Below are positions 41,460-54,352 of a DNA stretch of 64,000 bases, piece by piece. Location: the NCBI GenBank assembly GCA_034440615.1, contig JAOTOM010005124.1:756001-820000 (forward strand), given 5' to 3'. Numbering within the stretch: the first letter of the stretch is position 1; every line of letters starts with the position of its first letter. Below the pieces are notes generated by a model. The model was not told where the DNA came from. It saw nothing but the letters and a program-made list of their open reading frames with translations, and made no database searches. The DNA comes from Ashinkailepas kermadecensis. Taxonomy: Eukaryota; Arthropoda; Thecostraca; Neolepadidae. A program made the position numbers and the translations under genes.

Positions 41460-43000
41460 TCTTTCCCCTTGTAATACAATGTCAAACGTTTTGGATTTCT
41501 CGACGACGCTCAGTGCTGTAAGATGAAGCTGGGATAAATGAACATATCCGGACAAATATGATGTTAATTTTTGTACTGGGAGCACGTGTCAATGCGATGA
41601 AAAGCATTGAAGAGCAATGATCCCGATAATGTACATCCTTCTAGTAGGCTTTATGCCGATTGACTTTAGACCTTTTGACCGACGGTGTAAATGAAGCGGT
41701 ACCCTACAAGACGACCGGTAATACACTTAACATTCATGCGTTTTAGCTAACAGTCTTGATCCTAGTTGGATACATTTAGTAGAATCGACCAACTAATAAA
41801 ACAATATCTCGCAGTCGGTGGTGAATCCTGGCCAGATAACATTTCAGAAGCACTCAAATTAGTCACACTGTAAGCACGGCTGGAGACGCTTCACTACATC
41901 TCTACAACAAAAAGACAACAACAACAACATCACCAACAACAACAAGGCGCTTCACAACATCTCATCAACAACAAGACCACAAGAACAACAACATCAACAA
42001 CAAGACACTTCAGTACTTCTCGTCAGTAGCAAGGCAACAGCAACATCAACAACAAGGCGCTTCACTTAATCTCGTCGTGTTAAATGGACTGCGCTTCTCA
42101 TCATAATCCTTCTAAATCTTTGGCTCTTCTGAAGCAATCTGACCGGCAAATCATACCTCGTGACGGTGCAGTTCTACTCAAATATTAAGAGTGGCGATAA
42201 GTGGGCGAGCGCTGATGATCCTCTCAACCTGATCTATCTGTTTACACACTTATAAGCACAACCTCCGTACCATTTCGCACTGGCAGACGGTGAGACCTCC
42301 GCACCATTTCACGGTGAGACTCTGCATCGTCTAAGTATGTGCGAGCTGATCAGCATGATGTAGCAGGAGTTTGGAGCTCTCGTAAGGATACCGACATTCA
42401 TTTTTTCTAGATTGCGTATCATTCTGCAAGAACCCCGCGCATTCTCACTACTGGACCATGAGGACAGTAAGTGCACCTTGGCAAAAGTACTTGCTGGCTC
42501 TGAGACAGATAAAAAAAGTCGGTTTAGTGAGTGTGACAAAGCAGCCAAAGCTGGCGGGATAGCAGGAAGAAGTTCCTGGTCCTGTTGTTCAGCGTTGCCA
42601 GCATGTTCGCGCGATCTGCCTCGTGTCAGCTTATTTTCCAGCGGAGCCCAACCAATAAATCGATGGGTGGGAGCCCAGTTTGAAGGTACAACACGGGAGC
42701 GTTCGTGAGCCGCCGGTCGCATCTGCCGACCAGAAGCCGTCTCGCCGCCCAAAAGTTTGGCGGCGCGAGCTGCATTGATCTGGCAAACACAGCCGGACCT
42801 GGCGTCGTTCAGGAGCATTGCGATGAACGTGATCCTGCCCGTGCCATCGCTGCAAAAGCGGCGTGAATGTAATGGAGATGAAAGATCATCATGCTGAGGT
42901 AATACGAAGCCATTTATTCAAATTAGTTGCACCGTAAGTTCAAGCATTGGATTTATATTTAACTTCGAAAATAGTAAGGCGTTCGTATTCCGAAGTTTTC
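41460..43000. other. No gene supported; AAC-rich patch
   Basis: Contains an ACAACAACAAGGCGCTTCAC repeat at 41890-42065. On minus, 42790-42850 has a splice-like AG|CGATGGC start and a short open frame (GRITFIAMLLNDA). I do not recognise it and cannot call it an exon. Confidence 0.4.
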
Positions 43001-43018
43001 AAAGTTATGTTGCATTCC

Positions 43019-43197
43019 GAAGTTTATTCGGTGGCTCACGATGCACTTTATGCCTACTCACGGCTAATGGCGCCGCCCACACTGCTCCGCCGGTGGGCCG
43101 CGGAATTGGGAAATGTCCCGAGCTGTGTGCCAATGTTGAACCCGGGACCTTTGGGACCCGGAGCTCAACACCTAACGACTCGGCCATCCCCGCCCCA
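43019..43197 (-). mobile_element. SINE family C, full-length copy
   Basis: Same layout as the copies near 22.5 kb. Target duplication TTGCATTCC at 43010-43018 and 43198-43206. Confidence 0.88.
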
Positions 43198-43429
43198 TTG
43201 CATTCCTTGATGTGCATGGCAAAACCACAGCGCACGCACAGGGCGAGAGTATGACACTTGCTTCCCTCCACTTTCACGAACATATTAATGAAAACGAAAA
43301 TGAAAATAAAAAGGAATGAAATATAATAATGAAAACGAAATGAAAATAAAAAGTCGCATTGGAATGCCGTTGGAATCGCACAAGCAGTGGCGAAGACGAC
43401 CGCCGCATCACCTCGGCGAAGTACCCCCG

Positions 43430-43625
43430 GCCAGTCTACACGACTGTCTACACGACTGTCTACACGACTATACGCGGCCAGTCTACACGACTGTCTACGC
43501 GGCCAGTCTACACGACTGTCTACACGACTGTCTACGCGGCCAGTCTACACGACTGTCTACACGACTGTCTACACGACTGTCTACACTAGACTGTCTACGC
43601 GGCCAGTCTACACGACTGTCAGCGA
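43430..43625. repeat. 12-13 bp GTCTACACGACT array
   Basis: About 14 units, with a CGCGGCCA variant inserted every two or three units. The sequence 43640-44060 shows nothing recognised. Confidence 0.93.
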
Positions 43626-44066
43626 ACGTCGTGCACTTCGCTATCCAGCTGACTTCCCGTGGAACGGACGGTTCGTCGAAGACCTTCGTCGGAAACAGCA
43701 AACTGCATGGGCTCAATCGGCAACATGCATAGCCCGAGTATCGTCAGTCTGTCCGGGCAAAGGCCACGACACACATTTGAGAACCCCTGCGTTTGGTCCC
43801 GCGGGAACTGATCGCCAGACAAAGCTAAGGCGAAGCGTCTTGTTATTGTCTTATATAAAAATACCAATACATAAATAGCACACATTTATATCTTACCTTA
43901 TTATCCCTCCACTTCCAGACGTAGCCTGCTCCTAGGAGCACTCACCAATTCAAGGACGAAGGATTTTCCATTGGGGGTCTGCTCAGTACAGGGGGCCTTC
44001 TCAACCTCGGGAATCTCACTGCAGGTTTTGGTCTCTAGGAGCTCTTCATGGTCTTATGTATATATA

Positions 44067-44075
44067 TACACATAT

Positions 44076-44159
<84 letters not shown>

Positions 44160-44185
44160 TTATATATATATATATATTTACGCCT
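44067..44185. repeat. (AT)n microsatellite
   Basis: AT dinucleotides with flanking ACATAC interruptions. Confidence 0.97.
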
Positions 44186-44549
44186 TCATAGTTCACCAGC
44201 TGATGGTTGGCTAGTTAGCCAAATACACGCCGAACAAACACATAGCTTAACACCAAACAACTTGATCTGGCTGTAGGTACCGACAGTGAGCAGACTCACA
44301 GTATATCAGCTACGTGTGCGTTGTATCACAGCAAAGCCCACGACCACGGTGTGAAATCGCCGAGTTACTTCGCGTGTGGTCCACGCCAGGCGAAATGAGC
44401 ATTAACCGCCGGCGCACGTCGTGCTCGCCGCCGTCCACTCCCAATGCCACTCTGACCCGTATTGACACGGCGCTCTAATGGCCGAATGGCGTGCTCCACG
44501 CTGTCGCTAATGTCGGCGTGGACGGGACGGTGCGGCACGTGGCTCCTTG

Positions 44550-44960
44550 TGGTGGTGGTGGTGGTGGTGGTGGTGGTGGCGTGTGGGTGTGAGAGTGAGT
44601 GTGAGTGTGAGTGTGAATGTGAGTGTGGGTGTGAGTGTGAGTGTAAGTGCGAGGGAAAGCGAGTGCGAGTGTGGGTGTGGGTGTGAGTGCGAGGGCAAGC
44701 GAGTGCGAGTGCGAATGCGAGTGTGAGTGTGAGTGTGAGTGAGTGTGAGTGTGAGTGTGAGTGTGAGTGTGAGTGTGGGTGTGGGTGTGGGTGTGGGTGT
44801 GAATGTGAGTATCAGTGCCAGTGTCAGTGCAAGTGTGAGTGTGAGTGTGAGTGTGAGTGTGAGTGTGGGTGTGGGTGTGGGTGTGGGTGTGAATGCGAGT
44901 ATCAATGCCAGTGTCAGTGCAAGTGTGAGTATGAGTGTGAGTGTGAGTGTGGGCATGCTG
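44550..44960. repeat. (GGT)n and (GTGTGA)n repeats
   Basis: A GGT block (44550-44580), then about 380 bp of GAGTGT-type hexamers with a 100-bp higher-order duplication. Confidence 0.97.
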
Positions 44961-44964
44961 CAGC

Positions 44965-46050
44965 ACGCGCAGGCGCGTGGGTGTGCATGTGTGTGAGCAT
45001 GTGACCCAATTCTCATATGACCTGCCTTAGGGTGACACGGATGTCACTGCACGAGTGCGGCTCATAAACCTCCGAAAACACCTGAGCACCTCAGCGTGCG
45101 GCAACACCCATCCTGCAGTTACACATCTCCATGGTCAGCAATACCACGGCACTCGAAAATCAATCACCGATTTCTGCCGCGCACAAAATTTCCTTTTCCT
45201 TTCTGCTCTTTAATAATACTCTGTTTTTCTTTCATTGAACGAAATGGCCCGAGGAGGCCGAAGTGCCTTTTCCAATAACGGCCAAAGGCCAAAACACCTT
45301 GTTAGGCGTCAGACGCAATGTTACTGCGGACATCGAGGGGATCTCCAGTAAAGAAAGAAAACAGGTGCCGTTCAAGAACTCTGAAACATGCGCCCCGACA
45401 AGCGGTCCCGGATGTTCACTAGTGTGTGCGCTAAGAATATAGTTACAATTTATGAGACTCTGTCTCCATAAAATATGACGCGAAGTACATTTATGAAAGT
45501 TAGCTTGCCTTCAGACGTCAATTGTATTGCCACTTGCAGTGATCTATTGCGCATATTGTTACTTTCCGTATGTCCTTTTTGAACTATTTTCCACCACAGA
45601 CGGCCGGCCGCCGGCCGCCTCCGGCCCGTCACCAACCGCTCGCCATTCATAGCATGGCGGGGCGCGGGATTCCTATTCCCTGAATGTTAATGGGCCCCAA
45701 CGCCATAGTTACAGGCAGATTTTCATCTTTAAAACGATAGACGATGTGCCTGGCATGAGTTCTGCCACCATTAGAGTTGAGGCCGACAGATTTTGGCGAA
45801 ATTGCTTAAGAACATTACGCTTCTGGGCGTTGAAGGGAAAGAATGCATCTTCAACCATGATTTTCTCCTACACCATTTTGGCGTGGCAGAGCCGATGTTG
45901 CTTAGTATTGTTGAAGGGTGGAACTTTACTTTCTATCGTGGCACCGCTCGGCGGCCCTACGGATCCTTTAGGCAGCAACCGTCGACGCTTGACATGCATC
46001 GAGCCATGCCAGAACGTCAATAATGTCGCAAAGCTTCATGTCAAAAGGTA
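44965..46050. other. No recognised features
   Basis: Unique sequence. An open frame on plus at 45793-46023 (FNHDFLLHHFGVAEP) has no motif I know and no start or splice context that convinces me. Confidence 0.45.
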
Positions 46051-46055
46051 AAAAG

Positions 46056-46790
46056 TGACAGGGTTAGACATCTATAAAAGTAGTCGAGTATGGCACCAGA
46101 AGGCAGCTGATTTTATGTCGGTTTATTTGAGACCATTGGAAATTAATTCGCTAATGTAGAACATCTGATATAAAATTAAAAGTAGTACAATGTGACAATT
46201 TGAGACACAAATCCTGGAATTGAGTGCAAAAAATACGGGGTTAGATATCCATAAAAGTAGTCGAGTATGGTATCAGAAGGCAGCGGATTTTATGCCGGTT
46301 TATTTAAGACCATTGGAAATTAATTCGGTAATGTAGATCATCTGATATACAATTTAAAGGAATATAATGCGATAATTCGAGATGAAAATCTTGGAATTGA
46401 GTGCAAAAATGACAGGGTTAGAAAACTATCAAAGTAGTAGTGTATGGCATCATAAGGCAGCGGATTTTTATGAGTGTTTATTTAAGACCATTGGAAATTA
46501 ATTCGGTAATGTAGAACATCTGATATACAATATAAAGTGATGCAATGTGATAATTTTGGACACGAATTCTGGAATTGAGTGCAAAAGTGACAGGGTTAAA
46601 CCTTCATGGAAGTTATTCAAGATGATATAAAAATGTAGCACGCTTGATTTTCGCTTAGTTAAGAACATTGGAAATTGTCAGGACGTCACACAAAAGATGT
46701 ATGACACGTGTTCATCACAAGATGTTGAGTGGCCAATTGCTCCCATTTCACTTTAAGGGCAAAGTGACAGGGTGAAATGATTTGATAATA
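46056..46790. repeat. 177-bp satellite-like tandem repeat
   Basis: Four diverged units starting at about 46057, 46234, 46411 and 46588, with a fifth begun at 46765. Each opens with GTGACAGGGTTAGA and holds GACCATTGGAAATTAATTCG. AT-rich. Confidence 0.92.
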
Positions 46791-46799
46791 AAACGAACT

Positions 46800-47810
46800 A
46801 CGCATCACAAGAGAGCTTGTTTCAATGTTGTTCAAATTGGACCATTGGAAATTACTTGCATCTCGTCTAGAAACCAGAATGTAGCATTAATAAAAGCAAG
46901 CCCACTCTGGTGGTGTTCCTTCACAAACCCACCACCAGAGCGGCGCCACCGGTATTATGTCCGCTTATGACGCCTAACGTAGCAGTTTGTTCCATAGGAG
47001 TTTGCGTCTCCACAGAAAAATCGCACCCACCCATGCTGTCCCGTCCCACAACCAGCCCAGTCATCTGTCTCCTGCACTGCGTTCTCCATCTCCTTCATCC
47101 CATTGCTTGTCCTGAAATGGTCCGAACTGATCAAAGTAAACAAAGTAACCGGCAACCAAAGTGGCCAAACAATTCAAGCACAGCCCCCGTCGGGTAGCAG
47201 TACGCGCTTGTTCCTCACGCTTGTCATGCCATTTCCGACATTTGCGGGGGGGGGTCCGACATTTGCTTGGCGAATCGTTCTGTGAATGAACCACGCGTAG
47301 GTGGTGGATTCCTAGCTGCTGGCTGGAAATCCACCACCTGCTTGGCGCAGCATTCTGTGAATGAACCACGCGAATGTGGTGGATTGCCAGCTATGGGCCG
47401 ACGGCATTCCACTACAGCCAATGTGCGTTATTCGTAGCCTGCATTGGTGCTGTATTGCGTTCTTAAACGCAGCTAATTAATATCGCTCTCAGAAAGTCAG
47501 AGCTACCAGAGCTACCAGTCAGAGCTGCGGTATGCTCTGGACAGCTTGTGAGCTCGAGACGTTGGCTTGGTGAAATTTACAAGCACTTGACCTTGTCTCT
47601 GTACATGTGTAAGCTCGTGACCTTGGCTCTGTGCAGCTTGCAAGCTCGTGGCCTTCGGACATTTCGGCTTTGACCGGCAGCGGCGTGGGTCCACAAGCGC
47701 GCACCCTGAGCCGAGCATGTCCGGTTCTCACGTCGGTAGGCTGTGTTTTGAAATTGTGTGCGAGCACGATATTGCCTGTGTCGTGTAAAACTCGGCCCCA
47801 TTTTGTTTTC
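46800..47810. other. No gene supported; small duplications
   Basis: AATGAACCACGCG and GTGGTGGATT occur twice at 47285-47390, partly as an inverted repeat with AATCCACCACC. Otherwise unique. Confidence 0.5.
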
Positions 47811-47814
47811 AATC

Positions 47815-48160
47815 GCATGGCGTCCAGGACATCGAGCCCTGCCAGACCTTGGACAGTTGCTTCGCATGCCACTTTTGTTTTCAACCGCATGGCCTCCAGG
47901 ACATCGAACCCTGCCAGACCCTGGACAGTTGCTTCGCGTGCCACTTTTGTTTTCAACCGCATGGCCTCCAGGACATCGAACCCTGCCAGACCCTGGACAG
48001 TTGCTTCGCGTGCCACTTTTGTTTTCAACCGCATGGCCTCCAGGACATCGAGCCCTGCCAGACCCTGGACAGTTGCTTCGCATGCCACTTTTGTTTTCAA
48101 CCGCATGGCCTCCAGGACATCGAACCCTGCAAGACCCTGGACAGTTGCTTCGCCACGCGT
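47815..48160. repeat. 72-bp tandem repeat, five units
   Basis: Highly similar units beginning TTTTGTTTTCAACCGCATGG. The period is 24 codons and both strands stay open (plus: HGLQDIEPCQTLDSCFAC; minus: MRLKTKVAREATVQGLAGF). No start, splice context or family match supports coding. Confidence 0.93.
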
Positions 48161-48492
48161 TGTAGGTCTTGGCAGGTGATGACACTTCTGGAGCGGTTTT
48201 TAGCGCGATGAGTTTTCACAGTCAGGGGTACAGTCCTTTATGCGCTTTTCCCATCGATGGTGTACGCAAACGTAAAGACCGTGGCTTTAAATGTCCTCCT
48301 ACGTTCCTCCGGATCTGAAAACTCCACCTTGATGCCACCGTCACTATTATCGGTCGCACCGTACCATCGTACCAAAGCGCTCGGCGGCCTCACACCGTTG
48401 GAAATGACCGAGATCGGACAGTCTGATTTCGAAACTCGATAAGATCAGGACATTTGGGTCGACAAACTCGGGCTCTACTTCGGTGTCACGTT

Positions 48493-48618
48493 GGTTGGTT
48501 ATTGGTTTTACGACACGTCGACCGTTGAGGCATGTAGCGTCGCCAATCTCTCACGCCGATTGGTCGCGGGCGAAGAGTAGCGACAGGTGAGACTCGAACC
48601 CACAACCTTTCGATTGTG
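48493..48618 (-). mobile_element. SINE family A, 5'-truncated copy
   Basis: Tail and body only, ending inside the tRNA-like head. Perfect 13-bp target duplication TCGGTGTCACGTT at 48480-48492 and 48619-48631. Confidence 0.92.
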
Positions 48619-48634
48619 TCGGTGTCACGTTCGG

Positions 48635-49090
48635 GTAAGGTAAATCGTCAGGTCGTGTCGCCCCGACATGACGAGGACTAGCAGAAGGACTAGTCTCTAA
48701 CGGAAGGACTAGCCGCGACAGCGTCTAAATCGGGCCTCACAGATAAGGTGTGGGACTGGGAGAGGGAAGATGGGAACTAGAAATCGTCCCATTCACGGCA
48801 AGGCTGCGGGTAGATTTGTGTGCTCGGAGAATCCATGGAAATGTTTCGCTTCGGCCCTGTGCGACATTTCACCGCAAGTTGGAACTTCACTCGCGAGTTT
48901 CAGTACGGAGAGAAGGGGAAATCCAGCTTGAAGCACCGTAACGAAACAAATCGACAGTTTGGTGATGGGGCTGGATGGCTGCCCATTGCCATCTGCCTCT
49001 CGTGATCACGGGCAGGTGGAGGAATTCTTCCAACTACGATATTCGAAAATGTGAAGTCCGTACGTCGTCTTGTGAGCTTCGTTGTTCTTT
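48635..49090. other. No recognised features
   Basis: Unique sequence with no supported gene. Confidence 0.5.
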
Positions 49091-49094
49091 GTTA

Positions 49095-49290
49095 ATCAGC
49101 ACTTCATTTGTGTCCCATTTTTGTGTCTCATTTTGTCTCTGTACCTTCATGAGAGAAGTCGCGTCTCATGTTGCTTCTCTTTACTTTCATCAGGGGTGTC
49201 ATGTCTCATTTTGTGTCTTCCTACCTTCATCAGAGGAATCGGGTCTTATTTTGTTTCTCTTTACCATCCTCAGAGAAGTCACGTCTGGAG
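49095..49290. repeat. About 45-bp CTTCATCAGAGGAGTCGTGT repeat
   Basis: Four to five diverged units with TCTCATTTTGTTTCTCTTTA. Confidence 0.85.
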
Positions 49291-49294
49291 GAGG

Positions 49295-51785
49295 CGAGGA
49301 GTCGTTTTCCTCGCATGCTCGTGGCCAGGTGGCGGAACGTCTCCCGCTCCGATTCCGAGAACAATACCCACGCGTCTCGTCAGGCTACTTCAACGGAAGA
49401 GTTTCTTCCTGCCGCGTGCGCGCGCGTGGGAAGCGAAGGAGCTGGCCGACCTCTGCGGACGAACCTCGCTCACGAGCGCCGGGAGGGCCGCGCGGCCGCC
49501 GTCGCGCGTCACTGAGGAGGCTAAACGGATGGAGTCCGATGCTGGCGTGATACCGCGGGAGGGAGGGAGCCGCGGAGCGTGACTGCCATCCGTGGTGCCC
49601 GCTCGGGCGACAAACAGACCGGCAAGCCGGTGACAAACCGGTGGCAAACCGCCGCAGGCCCGGCCCGGACACAGATAACATTGCTCGTCAAACCGGACTG
49701 GGGGTGTGGGGACGCGTGCCCGAAAAGCGAACACTTGCGCACGTTATTTCGCATTGCATGAAATGAGACGAGCTAAGCATGCTTCCATCCACAACAACTT
49801 CATTCAGTAGAATTACAAAAACCAAATACCAAAGACCAAATCAAAGTATTAGGACGATCCACGATGTGGTCATGGCTATTACAGCCTATCTTCATTACAA
49901 ACAAAATACAGTACCAAAGAAAAGGAGTCGTGCGTGCAAGGTTGACATTTGCGCACATCTAAGCACAAGGGCAGCGACTATCGCCGCGGGAGTGTGCCAG
50001 GGATTGAGGTCGGCGCCGACGCTGGGCGACAGGTGTCCGGCGGCGGGGAGGAGCTTGCGGACCTTCGGCGGCGCCGCCCTGTCTTGTGATTGGCGTAATT
50101 GCAGAGCCAGCCGCCGAGCCGGAGGTCGGGCCCACGACAGGAGCCAGTTCAACGGTCTGGAAATGCGAAGTCCACGCCGCACGTGAACGCGATAACGGTA
50201 CGCATTGTCAAACAAGGAAGGAGGCACGTGCACGGACAATGCCGACACCTCCGCAAGTCATTCACGCGATTCACTGGCCGGCCGGCGGCGACGGGGAGGG
50301 CCAACGGTTCAGAGGCACGGTTCCGGTCGGAGGTGGAGCTGCGGCACGGTTTGGTTCTGTTGTCTCACAGATCCCGCATACCAGGTCACGAAAAGTGCTG
50401 TGTACCACATCCGTTGAATCTACGATAGATCGGTGTCCTATCGTGCCCTTGGGTTCGGCGATTCACACCTGAGGCTCCGGAAAGAGACTTTATTAGGCCC
50501 CTGCATGCAAGTCACTATATATTCCGTTTGAACTGAGATACAGACGGTGAGACCGACAACTTGCAGAAGCCTACTTGCCAGTTATCTTCTCCGCTATTGT
50601 CCACTACCGGTTATCGGCTTATTGTTATTGTGCGAGCGAAAGCAAAGTTCGGACAGGTCAGCTGCTGCGTTCACGATAACTAAGTGAGCAATACAAAAGA
50701 AAGGAAAACCCTGACAACATGATCGGTTACGGTCGCCGCAATGCTGGTACACTTATAACTTGGCAATAACGTATGGGCTATGCAACCGCATGATCATCAC
50801 GTACATGTGACGTCATTCTCTAAGTGGACATAATTATCACGTCACGTCACGTTCTCTGTGACGTCATTCGCTGTATGTTTTGAAGCGCAGTGCCCCGGTC
50901 TATCTACTGTTTCCCCTACGTCACCGCGCACGCGTTCATGCTTTCGAGCAATGACTCTGCTATCGAGTGACATTTTGCAATCACGTAGTGTCTGCCGCGA
51001 GGCACGCGAGCCTCGCCCGCGCCCGCATCCACTGCAATGCATCTCGGACAGGACGTGATGTGATAAGACAAGACGTATTTCTTAGTTCGTCGCGTTCACA
51101 TTGGCGTGGCGAGTGATGATCACTCGGCTGAAATCAAACGAAACAAAAAAAAGTAAAATAACTAAAAACTCACAACTCAAATATAACCGAACGTTTTACG
51201 GTCGAAGTATAAATTAAAACATGCCAGACTCGGACGACCATCGCTTTAGCATTGCTGACCTACCTAACAGACAGTCCGGTTGAAGCTCCGGCCGGAATGA
51301 GGTGTACAATATATTTATTTTTACAAAAACACGCAAAAGGTTGCTACGAAAAAGGACAACGGTCATGCAAGTTTATTGTCATGAATAAGACAGCAAAAAT
51401 TCGCACGACATCGAAACTCCTCCGTCCGTCATGAGTGTGGAAGACAGGAAGCCGTACTTCATACTTATCAAAGTGCCGATTAACAACGAAGCGCACATGA
51501 AAACGCGCGGACTTTACATTTTCGAATATCGCAGTTTGAAAAATTATTCCACCTGCTCGTGAGCACGAGGGGCAGATGGCAATGGGCAGCCAACCAGCTC
51601 CATCACCAAACTGTCGATATGTTTCGTTACTGCGCTCCAGGCTGAATTTCTCTTTCTCTCTGTACTGGGACTCGCAAGTGACGCGGTGTATGCCATCTAT
51701 TGATTGATCAAAGCCAGCTTGATAATGTGCAAGCTAACCTGGTCTACTCGTCACGCCAGATTGCAGCTGACATCGGTTCCCTCGC
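49295..51785. other. No gene supported
   Basis: GC-rich, CpG-rich stretches at 49300-49750 and 49960-50350 could be regulatory. Open frames there overlap on both strands and show no motif. Confidence 0.45.
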
Positions 51786-51789
51786 GCAG

Positions 51790-52125
51790 TGAGTGCCGTA
51801 CGTGGAGACCCCATCATGTGTCGGGACACTGTGCCTCACGTGTATACCCCATCATGTCTCGGTACCCTGTACCGCACGTGGATACCCCATCATGTGTCTC
51901 GGTACCCTGTGCCGCACGTGGATACCCCATCATGTCTCGGGACACTGTGCCTCACGTGGATACCCCATCTTGTGTCGGGACACTGTTCCTCACGTGGAGA
52001 CCCCGTCATGTGTCTCGGTACCCTGTGCCGCACGTGGAGACCATAACATGTGTCGGGACACTGTGCCACACGTGGAGACCCATTCATGTGTATCGGATCG
52101 TTGTGCCGCACGTGGAGATCACATC
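51790..52125. repeat. About 40-bp CACGTGGATACCCCATCATG array
   Basis: Eight diverged units. Each contains the E-box-like CACGTG and GT(G)TCGG(G/T)AC. Confidence 0.92.
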
Positions 52126-52489
52126 ATGTGCCTGTCAGCTGCCGTTGCTGCATATTTTCGCCAGCTAGTAATTCAAGCTTTACCCTGCTCGCCCAGCCTT
52201 CCAGCATCGGTCGCCTCATGATGCCATTATGTCAGCCACATCACACAATTGCATGGTTATTGTGGTGCCTGATCTCAAATGGCGTCATTCAGCAGTGAAT
52301 GACGCGTGGCTTCAAATGACCGGCATGAAAACGAAGAACACGGGTGCATGATGATGTGCTGGAAAATACGCACCGTGATGAATTCGTATTGGCGTGGATG
52401 GGTCATCTGGATAGTGGCTGTGCGTTTTAGGGCACATCAACTGGTACGTACCATTATACGGGCCATGAAAACACAAATTTCACGAGCGG

Positions 52490-52925
52490 ATGTTACACTT
52501 TCACTCAATGTGGGATGCTAACCTCGAGGTAACATTAATGTACGGCTAGACAGTGTTACACTTCCACTCAGTGTGGGATGCTAACCTCGAGGTAACATTA
52601 ATGTACGGCTAGACGAGTGTTACACTTCCACTCAGTGTGGGATGCTAACCTCGAGGTAACATTAATGTACGGCTAGACGAGTGTTACACTTCCACTCAGT
52701 GTGGGATGCTAACCTCGAGGTAACATTAATGTACGGCTAGACGAGTGTTACACTTCCACTCAGTTTGGGATGCTAACCTCGAGGTAACATTAATGGACGG
52801 CTAGACGAGTGTTACACTTCTACTCAGTGTGGGATGCTAACCTCGAGGTAACATTAATGTACGCCAGGACGAGTGTTACACTTCCACTCAGTATGGCACG
52901 CTGACCTCGAGGTAACATCGATGGA
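52490..52925. repeat. 64-bp tandem repeat, about 6.5 units
   Basis: Units begin GAGTGTTACACTTCCACTCA. Each contains the 10-bp palindrome ACCTCGAGGT. Highly similar, so recently amplified or homogenised. Confidence 0.95.
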
Positions 52926-52929
52926 CGCT

Positions 52930-53415
52930 GCGTCGTTCAGTGCTCCAGTTGGACGTAAAGCCACTCGGACGCCTGTGAAAGCAGCCTGGGTAGTATAACC
53001 GACAGCAGAAAAGTATCAGACCTAATGCCTGAAGCGAACAGGCCGACTGAAAGGTCCAGGATGTAGCAAGCCTGGTTCATTTGCGATTGGCAGGTGTTCG
53101 GCCCTGTGATTGGCGGATATCTGGAGCACTAGCCTATCACGTGCTCGCACCGAAGCACCCTAACGATGAACGCAAAACGGTGATAAGTCAACATCGCTCC
53201 GGCGTTGGCTGTACACGGCTAAGTTCGCCGTACGTAAATCGTGAATGCTCGAATGAAGGTAAACGTGAATGAATGATCGAATGCACGTGAACCGTGAATC
53301 ATCGCGGATGAGCATGCTGTTTTGCGTAGGTACCCTCTGTGGCATCACCGGATAATGAAGCTGAAGGGCATCGCTCAGAGCGCACGCTACCGTGCGGCAT
53401 TGAGCGCCCGGCGTA
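52930..53415. other. No recognised features
   Basis: Unique sequence with no supported gene. Confidence 0.5.
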
Positions 53416-53417
53416 GT

Positions 53418-53525
53418 CACATGTCACATGTCACATGTCACATGTGACCGACATATCGCATGTGACCGACATGTTACCGACATGTCACATGTGACCGACA
53501 TGTCACATGTGACATGTCGGTCGGT
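53418..53525. repeat. CACATGTGACCGACATGT inverted/tandem repeat
   Basis: Overlapping CACATGT and GACCGACATGT words. Includes a perfect 30-bp palindrome at 53493-53522 (arms GACCGACATGTCACA and its complement). Confidence 0.95.
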
Positions 53526-53681
53526 CGGACATGGCGTTGTCACATGTCGGTGGCAAACATGCACCGCCACCTGGTTGCACATGCACCGACAATGCGGCAC
53601 TGTCAAATCCCTCCCCTGCCCCGACCTGGGTCAGCGGGTGTTCATCAGTGAGTGGTTACATATCCAACCGGCCATGTCGGG

Positions 53682-53837
53682 TGGGCGTCGGTGGCTCAGT
53701 GCTTAAGCTGAGCGTCTGGCGTGCCATGGGACCGCGGTTCGATTCCCCGCGATGGCCGCCCTTTCTGCCGGGGTGAGAGGCAGGCGACGTCGTACCGCCT
53801 CCACTGCTGAGTGCGTCGTGAAGCCGCAATCGACCAG
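53682..53837 (+). mobile_element. tRNA-derived SINE, family D
   Basis: Head GTCGGTGGCTCAGTGCTTAA with B box GCGGTTCGATTCCCCGC, then a body ending CGTCGTGAAGCCGCAATCGA. Flanks CCGGCCATGTCGG and CCGGCCACATCGG look like a diverged target duplication. A genuine tRNA is less likely because the acceptor arms pair poorly. Confidence 0.75.
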
Positions 53838-54065
53838 CCGGCCACATCGGACTACTTCGGTGTACGCTGTGCCACTGATAACGCCTCTGCCCGATTATCG
53901 CGTCACCAATGGATCATCGTTTATCCGGCTCGGCTAGCGACCTGTTGCCGTTTGCCATTGGGGTAATCATATCCTCGGAACCGATCACTATTGGATGTCT
54001 CTTGCATCAACGTCCACAAACTGACGGGAGAAAACCAGGTCGAATGCAATGAGCCAGGAAAATCA

Positions 54066-54124
54066 GTTAGTTATTTGGGTTTACAGGGCGCATCGACTGC
54101 TATGGTCATATAGCGCCCATAAGA
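54066..54124 (-). mobile_element. SINE 3'-tail fragment
   Basis: GTTAGTTATTTGGGTTTACA through GGTCATATAGCGCCCATA. AGGAAAATCA lies on both sides (about 54056 and 54127). Confidence 0.8.
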
Positions 54125-54171
54125 AGAGGAAAATCACAGTACACCGTATGAATGACGGAACTGATTGCAAA

Positions 54172-54352
54172 GATTGTCAAGACTGTCCAAAGATTGTCAA
54201 TATTATCCAAAGATTGTCAAGACTGTCCAAAGATTGTCAAGATTGTCCAAAGATTATCAAGATTGTCCAAATATTGTCAAGATTGTCGAAAGATTGTCAA
54301 GATTGTCCAAAGATTGTCAAGATTGTCCAAAGATTGTCCAAAGATTGTCCCG
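54172..54352. repeat. AAGATTGTCAAGATTGTCC repeat
   Basis: About seven units of 26-27 bp built from GATTGTCAA and GATTGTCCAAA. Confidence 0.95.

Noticed and set aside
42309..42855. 169-residue open frame on minus
   Set aside because: No conserved motif recognised, and possible splice sites are weak. Only a short part (about 42790-42850) looks exon-like.
45793..46023. Open frame on plus with plausible-looking composition
   Set aside because: No start or splice context, no recognised family, and the neighbouring frame is equally open.
53682..53760. A functional tRNA gene
   Set aside because: A and B boxes are present but the acceptor stem pairs poorly and the element continues into a SINE-like body with flanking duplications.
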